Assembly (NCBI GenBank): GCA_937934635.1
Contig: CALGZD010000274.1
Location: 1-8,502, forward strand
Origin: an uncultured Deinococcales bacterium
GTDB taxonomy: Bacteria > Deinococcota > Deinococci > Deinococcales > Trueperaceae
Reading direction: 5' to 3'
DNA: 8,502 bases
The notes below the pieces were generated by a model. The model had not been told where the DNA came from and did not search any database. It saw nothing but the letters and a program-made list of their open reading frames with translations. Below are positions 1 to 5,248 of the stretch, one piece after another (positions within the stretch are counted from its first letter, which is position 1; every line of letters begins with the position of its first letter). The position numbers were made by a program, and so were the translations under genes.

Positions 1-2
1 AT

Positions 3-56
3 TCCGCTAGTTACCTGAACTACTACTTAAAAACACGTTTAGACTTTACTTTATAA
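3..56 (+). CDS. Possible C-terminal tail of a gene entering from the left
   Basis: One plus-strand frame is open from base 3 to a TAA ending at 56 and would encode 17 residues (SASYLNYYLKTRLDFTL). No start or upstream context is visible, so this may simply be noncoding. I recognise no family in so short a piece. From here to about 270 I see only AT-rich sequence with no convincing gene. Confidence 0.2.
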   Translation, partial: SASYLNYYLKTRLDFTL

Positions 57-283
57 TGGATTTAAGCGGTATTACTTGTATTTAGATGACATATTTAGCT
101 TTAAAAGCTGTATGTTGTTAAAGCTGTATTGGCATGATAATTGTGTGAGGATGAAAGCAAGGCAGAACAAACAGTATGCAAACTGAAAATAAATTAAAGC
201 TAAACAGACTCCTGTTAGGTTGACGGTGGTCAAAGCCCTAAAACCTATTTTTAACACATTAAATCTTAAATAAGGAGAATGTT

Positions 284-487
284 ATGCACGATGATACGTC
301 ATGTGATGTTGAGCAGCTAGCTGTTGGGAAAGGTAGGGGGCGGGCTCGAGCCCGCCTACCAAGCTCTCTAATCACCCTTTGTCTCCTAATAGTCTTTTCC
401 GCACAAACAAATACAAATACCCAAGACCCAAACACTCAAATTCAAAACCCACTTACCTTGTGGGATTTCTTTTGTGAATGGACTTAG
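284..487 (+). CDS. Doubtful 67-aa hypothetical ORF
   Basis: An ATG at 284 has a good Shine-Dalgarno (AGGAG at 273-277, six-base spacer), which is the main reason to list it. The product would start MHDDTSCDVEQLAVGKG, run through an Arg-rich stretch encoded by the GC-rich palindrome at 332-360, then a hydrophobic segment (about residues 29-41, LITLCLLIVFSAQ) and an Asn/Thr/Gln-rich tail. The tail's DNA also contains the hairpin terminator at 441-473, and the stop codon touches the end of the convergent gene. I recognise no family. It may be a short real gene or leader whose 3' part was replaced by insertion of the palindrome, or it may be noncoding. Confidence 0.22.
   Translation: MHDDTSCDVEQLAVGKGRGRARARLPSSLITLCLLIVFSAQTNTNTQDPNTQIQNPLTLWDFFCEWT
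332..360. repeat. GC-rich palindrome, REP-like
   Basis: A perfect 16-bp palindrome (GCGGGCTCGAGCCCGC, 340-355) is flanked by GGTAGG on the left and CTACC on the right, which extend the stem with a bulge of about three bases. It is far richer in GC than the surrounding sequence, which suggests an inserted repetitive extragenic palindrome rather than native sequence. No T-run follows on either strand, so it does not look like a classical terminator. Confidence 0.55.
441..473 (-). terminator. Rho-independent terminator of the DUF3105-Sco operon, probably bidirectional
   Basis: CCCAC (448-452) and GTGGG (460-464) form a five-base stem with a seven-base loop. On the minus strand it is followed by TTTTGAATTT and lies just after the last gene of the operon (stop at 488). 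On the plus strand it is followed by ATTTCTTTT, so it could also stop transcription from the left. The stem is short, so strength is uncertain. Confidence 0.55.
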
Positions 488-1033
488 TTAAGCGAGCTCA
501 TCTGCTTGTCTTTTTGAGGAAGATAATACAAGACTGTAGAATTTGAATCTGTATATCAATATGAATAGTAGCAGTAATGGTACGATTCCTAATCCAGTCA
601 ACATTACAACTCTAGGAATACTACGCTTACCTGTCTCCATAACAGGAAATAGAAGCTCTATGATTTCTCGATTTTCTTTACCAATATTTAAGCCAAACTG
701 AATAGTATTTGATTCGTTTTCAAAGGTGGCTTCGGTAATATCGCTTAGCCATTTACCTTCAGGTAAAGTAAGTTCCATTGTGTAGACACCAGTGTAGTCA
801 GTCTCCATAAATCGTTTATCTAGATTTAGTGTTGGAATAGATAGATTGACAATTGCATCAGGAATGTAAGCCCCTTCAGGATCAACGAGCTCAAGCGTGA
901 GCGTAAAAGTTTGCTCAGGTATAGGTGTTTGCGGCTGCATGTAAACCAAGCCACTCAACTGATTTTCATGCGCTAGTGTAGTTGGTAAAAGTAAAAATAG
1001 CGATAGCAATATATATAAAGAAAAGTGTTTCAT
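488..1033 (-). CDS. Exported, membrane-anchored YtkA/FixH-like protein
   Basis: This is a 181-residue protein. Residues 1-21 form a signal peptide (MKHFSLYILL then a Leu-rich core, ending PTTLA), so the predicted mature N-terminus is His22-Glu-Asn. Residues about 25-130 look like a beta-sandwich of the YtkA/FixH type: 'LELVDPEGAYIPDAIVNLSIPT' and 'DYTGVYTMELTLPEGKW' fit the pattern of an extracytoplasmic domain with a 'gxpvxgAxV' strand. A transmembrane segment follows (about 142-161), then a short basic cytoplasmic tail. I chose the ATG at 1033; a TTG two codons upstream (1039) is possible but lengthens the peptide by only two residues. There is no clear Shine-Dalgarno and the start lies seven bases after the Sco gene stop, so translation is probably coupled. 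Position behind a Sco gene suggests a role in copper or oxidase assembly (inference). The family call rests on pattern and is moderate. Confidence 0.82.
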   Translation of the reverse strand: MKHFSLYILLSLFLLLPTTLAHENQLSGLVYMQPQTPIPEQTFTLTLELVDPEGAYIPDAIVNLSIPTLNLDKRFMETDYTGVYTMELTLPEGKWLSDITEATFENESNTIQFGLNIGKENREIIELLFPVMETGKRSIPRVVMLTGLGIVPLLLLFILIYRFKFYSLVLSSSKRQADELA

Positions 1034-1040
1034 AATCAAT

Positions 1041-1667
1041 TTAGTTGCTGAGGTGTTTGAAATCCGTAGCTAGCTGCTCGATTTTGTCTTGAGCATACAG
1101 TCGCTGTAGTAGTCCTTCTTTATCTATAACAAAGATACTATCGGTGTGCAGCATCAGCCCACTTGGCTGTTTAGCAAAGCCTACAAAGAACTGTTTTGTT
1201 GCATTGATGATTTGCGAATCTGTTCCACTAAATCCTAAGAAGGAAGGATGAAAGTTCTCGACATAAGTTTGCATGACTTCTGGTGTGTCTCGCTCAGCAT
1301 CTATAGTAATCATTATGATTTGAACATCTTCGGGCTCACCCCATTCTTGATAGATTTCTGCTAAATCAAGGAGGGTGATTGGGCAAATATCTGGGCAATT
1401 TGTATAGCCAAAAAAAGCAATGATGGTTTTGCCCCTAAAGGCTTGCAGTGCTGTTTCACCTTTATTGATGTGTGTCAGGACAATATCTTGAACATTAACA
1501 GGGTTGTCTAGTTGAATGACACCAGCACCTACAACTGCTGTGCTTTGTCTTGTTTGAAGGTTGCGAAAGAGCATAAAACTTGAAATAGTTGCCATAAGCA
1601 GTAGAAGTGTTAAACCACTGCTTATGACAATAAGATTTCGCTTAGCATCTGATGTTTTGAGAGCCAT
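1041..1667 (-). CDS. Sco1/SenC family copper chaperone / thiol-disulfide protein
   Basis: The 208-residue protein has an uncleaved N-terminal membrane anchor (about residues 12-34) and a thioredoxin-fold Sco domain (about 45-205) facing the periplasm. The diagnostic copper ligands are present: the CxxxC motif 'CPDICP' with Cys91 and Cys95, and His174 in 'LMLHTDSIFVID'. The flanking 'GKTIIAFFGYTNCPDICP' and 'IMITIDAERDTPEVMQTYVENFHPSFLGFSG' blocks are typical of the family, and length is normal. Sco proteins deliver or reduce copper for the CuA site of cytochrome c oxidase. The gene lies 14 bases downstream of the DUF3105 gene and seven bases before the YtkA/FixH-like gene, so the three are probably one transcript. 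The start lacks a clear ribosome-binding site, which fits translational coupling. No oxidase subunits are in view, so the target enzyme is inferred. Confidence 0.95.
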   Translation of the reverse strand: MALKTSDAKRNLIVISSGLTLLLLMATISSFMLFRNLQTRQSTAVVGAGVIQLDNPVNVQDIVLTHINKGETALQAFRGKTIIAFFGYTNCPDICPITLLDLAEIYQEWGEPEDVQIIMITIDAERDTPEVMQTYVENFHPSFLGFSGTDSQIINATKQFFVGFAKQPSGLMLHTDSIFVIDKEGLLQRLYAQDKIEQLATDFKHLSN

Positions 1668-1681
1668 AGGTTATTAGTGTT

Positions 1682-2497
1682 TTACCTGATAGGGTTTTCT
1701 GGACCACGACCACGGTGTCTATCAATAAAAGCTGCTGCGATAGCTGGATCAAACTTATCTAGTTTGAGTGTGTGTCGCCAAGCAGTTAGGATGACACCTT
1801 CACCTGCATTTTTAAATGGTGTGGCAATGAAGCCAGCCCACTCATTGCGAAATTCTCTCGTCCAGTCAATCAGCATGTCCTTTTCACCCTCAGGGATGTC
1901 ATTCCCGTAGTAGGCGACAACGTGACCGTGTTCAAGTGAGTGAACAAGTTGTTTGGGTTCTTGCTCTTCTGAATAGTAGCCAGGATTTATCCAAGAACCA
2001 TAGTGTGGTCCTGTGGTTGGTGGTGTGCTGTTATAGTTGATTTCAGAACCAAATGGCACATGTGATCGTCCAAGGTCACGGTGACGTACTTGCATACTCC
2101 TGACATCACCTGCACCTTGGCGGACAAGTTGAGCAAACTCACCCGTTGCAGTTCTCAAAACAAACTGTCTTTGAATTTGTGGATAGGCAAGTAGTGCGAC
2201 TAGAACAAGTCCACCTATGACCCAAGGCGTATAATTTGTTGTTTTCTTGGCTCTACGTCCTTTTCTTGTTTTCTTACTTTTGCTTGCTGATGTCTTAGCT
2301 TTTGTAGGGCTTGTGCTTTGTGATGCTGTGTTTGATGTAGCGTTTGATATAGCGTCTGAAGCTGGTTTGGAAACTGTACTTTGTAAGACTGCGTCTGTAT
2401 TTATAGTGTGTCCTGTACTCAGTACTGCACCTGAGTTATTTGTATTTACTTGTTTAGGTTTTGCTTTGCTACGTTTTTTTCTTGATGCTTTAGCCAT
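1682..2497 (-). CDS. DUF3105 domain membrane protein with basic low-complexity N-tail
   Basis: This is a 271-residue protein. Residues 1-88 are low complexity, rich in Lys, Ser, Thr, Ala and Asn, with basic clusters at 4-15 and 67-85. A single transmembrane helix follows (about 92-106), so by the positive-inside rule the tail is cytoplasmic and the rest (107-271) periplasmic. The outer part matches DUF3105: 'TPPTTGPHYGSW' (158-169) and 'LVHSLEHGHVVAYY' (184-197), with conserved His165, His187, His190 and His192 that could bind metal. Its biochemical function is unknown. The ATG at 2497 has a strong Shine-Dalgarno (GGAGG, six-base spacer). It is the first gene of the operon with Sco and the YtkA/FixH-like gene, and I infer a role linked to copper or redox handling outside the membrane. 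The long basic tail is unlike the compact domain and may be lineage-specific. Confidence 0.88.
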   Translation of the reverse strand: MAKASRKKRSKAKPKQVNTNNSGAVLSTGHTINTDAVLQSTVSKPASDAISNATSNTASQSTSPTKAKTSASKSKKTRKGRRAKKTTNYTPWVIGGLVLVALLAYPQIQRQFVLRTATGEFAQLVRQGAGDVRSMQVRHRDLGRSHVPFGSEINYNSTPPTTGPHYGSWINPGYYSEEQEPKQLVHSLEHGHVVAYYGNDIPEGEKDMLIDWTREFRNEWAGFIATPFKNAGEGVILTAWRHTLKLDKFDPAIAAAFIDRHRGRGPENPIR

Positions 2498-2554
2498 TTC
2501 TTACCTCCATGATTTACTGGAGTTTACTGGTAAAATTTAAAGTAGAAATAAAGC

Positions 2555-2586
2555 AACGGTAGGTTTGAGTAAAGTTTGCTTGTCAA
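2555..2586 (-). promoter_or_regulatory. Possible promoter of the DUF3105-Sco operon
   Basis: On the minus strand a perfect TTGACA (plus-strand TGTCAA, 2581-2586) lies about 85 bases upstream of the DUF3105 start and just after the upstream kinase terminator. The matching -10 is poor: TACCGT at a 19-base spacing is the best I can see. The -35 may therefore be fortuitous. Confidence 0.25.
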
Positions 2587-2624
2587 AATATAAAACAACC
2601 TGTGATTGAATTTCACAAGTCGTT
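2587..2624 (-). terminator. Rho-independent terminator after the sensor kinase gene
   Basis: On the minus strand AACGACTTGTGA (2613-2624) pairs with TCACAGGTTGTT (2594-2605) around a seven-base loop, giving a 12-bp stem with two G-U wobbles, followed at once by TTATATTTTG. It begins 38 bases after the kinase stop. It separates the two-component operon from the DUF3105 operon, so the latter needs its own promoter. Confidence 0.7.
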
Positions 2625-2661
2625 TATTGATAACTATAAAACCTTTTGTTTATATGGAAGT

Positions 2662-3876
2662 TTAATCCGTTCCTGCTGCCAAAGTTACATAGCGTGAAGT
2701 TTTTTCTTTGAATTGTGTAGTTTTTGAAAGGGTAACTAAAGCTCGTTTTTCGGTATTTACAGCATCTAAAGTATTGATGGGTAAGGTGATTGTAAAACAA
2801 CTTCCATGACCTAATTTGCTATCAACAGAGATGTTGCCATCGTGTGCTTCAGTAAAGTGTTTTGCAATGGTTAGACCTATACCGCTACCAACTTGCTTTC
2901 TAGCTTTGTCCACTTGGTAAAAACGACTGAAGAGGTGTTTTAGAGCGATTTGTGGAATACCTTCACCAGTATCAGTAACCGATAGTTCTACTGAGTCACC
3001 TTTTTGTTTTGCGGCAAGGGTAATCGTATCATCTGCTTTACAGTGTTTAATAGCGTTGTGAACTAGGTTTCCAATAACTTGTTCTAGACGTTGTGCGTCA
3101 CCTGTGAAGCTTAAGTTATCTTGACAGTGAACCTCTAAATTGACTTGTTTTTCTTGGGCATTGAATAGCGCATCGCTTTTACAAGATTCTAGGAGTTTTT
3201 TAGCGCTCAGATCTGTTTTGTTGAGTTCATAGACGCCTGCTTCCACTTTTGAAACTAAAGAGAGGTCACGGACTAAGCGCTCGAGCCGCCCAATTTGCCG
3301 CTGACAAGCCGACATAGTTTGTTTATTCGCTTCAAAAAAACCATCTTCGATGCCTTCAACAAAACCTTTTAAACTACTGAGTGGTGTACTGAGTTCGTGC
3401 GATAAATTACTAATAAGGGTTACCCGCTGCGCCTCGACCTCTGCGAGTTGCGTAGCCATGTTGTTATAGGTTCTTGCCAGTATGCCCAGTTCACCTGGCA
3501 TGTTTTCATCCAGCTTTTGCTGATAGTTGCCTTTCGCAATTTTGTTGCTTGCGGATTGCATTTTCTTTAGTGGCGTGACTAGTCTGTCCGATACTAGAAA
3601 ACTAATTACACCTGCAATTGCCAGTGCAGCAGCCAAAGCCCATAAAAGGCTGCGCTGTGCTGATTCAGCACAGAAGGTCAGAATGTCTACACCACCTGCA
3701 ACTGTGGTTGGTTTTAAAATAAAAGGATTGACAATACAAGCAGTGATGTAAATAGCTAAGGCTGTAATAATCACGACTGAAAAATGAGATAAGAAAAGAC
3801 GACCCTTTATTCCAACTGGTATGCCAACTTGCATTCCAAAAGGTAATACTTTTGAAGCTTTTGTTAGATAACTCAT
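2662..3876 (-). CDS. HAMP-containing sensor histidine kinase
   Basis: This is a 404-residue inner-membrane kinase. Order of parts: cytoplasmic N-terminus (1-30); TM1 (about 31-53); a very short periplasmic loop (about 54-75); TM2 (about 76-96); HAMP (about 97-149); HisKA with phospho-acceptor His160 in 'SNLSHELSTPLSSLKG'; and an HATPase domain (about 255-367) with N-box Asn270/Asn274 ('GNLVHNAIKH'), G1 'DTGEGI' (302-307), F-box 'LFSRFYQ' and G2 'GSGIGL' (330-335). All catalytic motifs are intact. A tail of about 35 residues follows the ATPase domain. The ATG overlaps the regulator stop as ATGA and has AGGAGG four bases upstream, so the pair is translationally coupled and this is the regulator's partner. 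The tiny loop leaves little room for a ligand-binding domain, so sensing may occur in the membrane or through another protein (inference). General layout is BaeS-like, but the stimulus cannot be told. Confidence 0.95.
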   Translation of the reverse strand: MSYLTKASKVLPFGMQVGIPVGIKGRLFLSHFSVVIITALAIYITACIVNPFILKPTTVAGGVDILTFCAESAQRSLLWALAAALAIAGVISFLVSDRLVTPLKKMQSASNKIAKGNYQQKLDENMPGELGILARTYNNMATQLAEVEAQRVTLISNLSHELSTPLSSLKGFVEGIEDGFFEANKQTMSACQRQIGRLERLVRDLSLVSKVEAGVYELNKTDLSAKKLLESCKSDALFNAQEKQVNLEVHCQDNLSFTGDAQRLEQVIGNLVHNAIKHCKADDTITLAAKQKGDSVELSVTDTGEGIPQIALKHLFSRFYQVDKARKQVGSGIGLTIAKHFTEAHDGNISVDSKLGHGSCFTITLPINTLDAVNTEKRALVTLSKTTQFKEKTSRYVTLAAGTD

Positions 3877-4757
3877 ACATCCTCCTGAAATTTATAACCA
3901 ACTCGCCATACCGTTTTAATCATGGCAGCGCAATTTTCGTCTACTTCTGCAAGTTTTTTTCTTAAATTGTAAACATGTACATCAACCACACGATCTATGC
4001 CAATGTAGTCATTACCCCAGACATGATCTAGCAAGACATCTCTTTTAAAAACACGTCCAGGTTCTTTAGCTAAGGTAAAGAGCAAATCAAACTCTAGAGA
4101 AGTCATTTCGATTTCTTTACCAGCATGGAGCACTCTGCGAAATTCAGGCTGTATATCAAGTGGACCACGCATAAAGCTCTCAGTTGAGTCAAGTGGTTGG
4201 CTACGGCGTAGCACAGCTTTGACACGTGCAAGTAGTTCGCGTGGACTAAAAGGCTTGCTTAGATAATCGTCTGCACCCATTTCTAAGCCTAAGATTCTAT
4301 TTTCTTCTTCGTGTTTGGCAGTCACCATAATCACAGGCAGGTCACTATAATCTCTGATGTGCTTTAGTAAATCTATGCCATCAAGCTTTGGGAGCATCCA
4401 ATCAAGGATAACGAGGCGTGGTTTGTGTGTGTTTAGGTGCTCGAGCGCTTCTTGACCATCACTAGCAATTGCTACTTGGTAGTTTGCTGTTTCCAAATAT
4501 CTTTGGGTAATCATGGCAATATCTGCATCATCTTCGACAATGAGGATGTGATCTGTGATGACAGATGCTGAGCTATCTTGGTTTTGATTTGCCTGTTCAG
4601 GTATAACAGAATTATCGTTATTTTCTGAAGAAACCTGTGTCTGTGAGACTTGTGTCTGTGAAACCTGTGTCTGTGAAATCTGTGTTTGTGAAATCTGTTT
4701 CTGTGAAATCTGTGTCTGTGAAATCTGTTTCTGTGAAATCTGTGTTTGTGAAAGCAT
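3873..4757 (-). CDS. OmpR-family response regulator with repetitive N-terminal tail
   Basis: This is a 294-residue transcriptional regulator, about 65 longer than usual. Residues 4-43 are eight units of QTQIS/QKQIS/QTQVS, followed by an Asn/Gln/Ser linker to about 68. The receiver domain (about 69-185) has the acidic pocket Glu75-Asp76-Asp77, phospho-acceptor Asp119 in 'VILDWMLP', Thr146 and Lys168. The winged-helix domain (about 197-292) has the recognition-helix block 'VVDVHVYNLRKKL' and ends 'TVWRVGYKF'. I chose the ATG at 4757, which has a weak AGGCGGA seven bases upstream; a TTG at 4790 would add 11 residues. A start after the repeats is not excluded, because an in-frame ATG is absent but non-ATG starts exist. 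It is the first gene of the operon with the kinase, and the kinase presumably phosphorylates Asp119. Targets are unknown; self-regulation from the upstream repeats is possible. Confidence 0.93.
   Translation of the reverse strand: MLSQTQISQKQISQTQISQKQISQTQISQTQVSQTQVSQTQVSSENNDNSVIPEQANQNQDSSASVITDHILIVEDDADIAMITQRYLETANYQVAIASDGQEALEHLNTHKPRLVILDWMLPKLDGIDLLKHIRDYSDLPVIMVTAKHEEENRILGLEMGADDYLSKPFSPRELLARVKAVLRRSQPLDSTESFMRGPLDIQPEFRRVLHAGKEIEMTSLEFDLLFTLAKEPGRVFKRDVLLDHVWGNDYIGIDRVVDVHVYNLRKKLAEVDENCAAMIKTVWRVGYKFQEDV
4629..4748 (-). repeat. Eight 15-bp in-frame tandem repeats in the response regulator gene
   Basis: Eight consecutive 15-bp units (plus-strand consensus TGTGTCTGTGAAATC, with a few substitutions) encode five residues each. 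The variation is mostly synonymous or conservative (Thr/Lys at position 2, Ile/Val at position 4). Because the unit is a multiple of three, slippage would change the tail length without shifting the frame. Confidence 0.93.
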
Positions 4758-4902
4758 AGAAAAATCCGCCTTTTGAGCCCAAAAATACAATACTACTTGT
4801 ATATTTAGTATGACAGATAGATTTAAAGTGGATATGAAGTGGCTTTACATAGTACTAAGGAAAATTTCAGCTTTTGTATGGAGAATGTATTTAAAATCTT
4901 GA

Positions 4903-4922
4903 GCACATTGGGGCACATTGGG
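4903..4922. repeat. Perfect 10-bp tandem duplication (possible regulator half-sites)
   Basis: GCACATTGGG occurs twice head-to-tail. Direct repeats at about one helical turn are the usual layout of OmpR-family binding sites, and the site lies upstream of the OmpR-type regulator gene on its own strand. Binding is inference. Confidence 0.5.
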
Positions 4923-5079
4923 AGAATGTAGATAGTGTGTTTGTGTTTCTAATCAAGTGGACTAAGTAAGGGTGAATTTGTTTCTATAGTTAAATTCATT
5001 TCTAAAAATAAAATTTTCGTTAAGGAATCATTACCAAAGATTTAAGTTTTAGGTGCAAAATGCCTCTCGAACCTAATAT

Positions 5080-5091
5080 TTCGTTTACGAA
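5080..5091. promoter_or_regulatory. Near-palindrome upstream of the cyclase gene
   Basis: TTCGTTTACGAA has five-base arms around a two-base centre, about 35 bases before the possible -35 of the cyclase gene. It could be an operator for a dimeric regulator. There is no second copy nearby to support this; the longer-spaced arms TTCGT/ACGAA recur at 7702-7722. Confidence 0.25.
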
Positions 5092-5248
5092 CAGCACTTA
5101 ATAATAACAACTATAGCTTGTTTATTTCACAAATAGCTACTTTTTATAAGTTTTTAAAGTGAATTTAGCTAGCAAGTGGATTCAAATGGTGATTTACTAT
5201 TGGGCGAAAGTAACTGTTTGGATTTGGGTGGACGATAGTATATACATC

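Larger units (their letters stand above)
4758..5248. promoter_or_regulatory. Divergent intergenic region between the response regulator and cyclase genes
   Basis: About 490 AT-rich bases with no gene. It must hold the promoters of the leftward two-component operon and the rightward cyclase gene. It contains a perfect 10-bp tandem duplication (GCACATTGGG, 4903-4912 and 4913-4922), two copies of GGAGAATGTA (4880-4889 and 4921-4930), and a near-palindrome TTCGTTTACGAA (5080-5091). These are candidate regulator sites. A possible cyclase promoter is TTGTTT (5118-5123) with TTTATA (5143-5148), but the spacing of 19 is long. Confidence 0.5.

Noticed and set aside
72..257. Minus-strand 61-codon frame (GTG start) with hydrophobic residues
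   Set aside because: No ribosome-binding site, no recognisable family and the AT-rich composition of the surrounding noncoding DNA.
2247..2540. Plus-strand hydrophobic frame opposite the DUF3105 gene
   Set aside because: It is antisense to the Lys/Ser/Thr-rich tail, whose complement reads as hydrophobic codons; the minus-strand gene has a strong ribosome-binding site and domain motifs.
5159..5248. Extended N-terminus of the cyclase from GTG 5159, possibly carrying a DNA-binding head
   Set aside because: The 30 extra residues (Trp, Tyr and Val rich) do not resemble a LacI helix-turn-helix, there is no ribosome-binding site, and the possible promoter would place the transcript start almost on the GTG.
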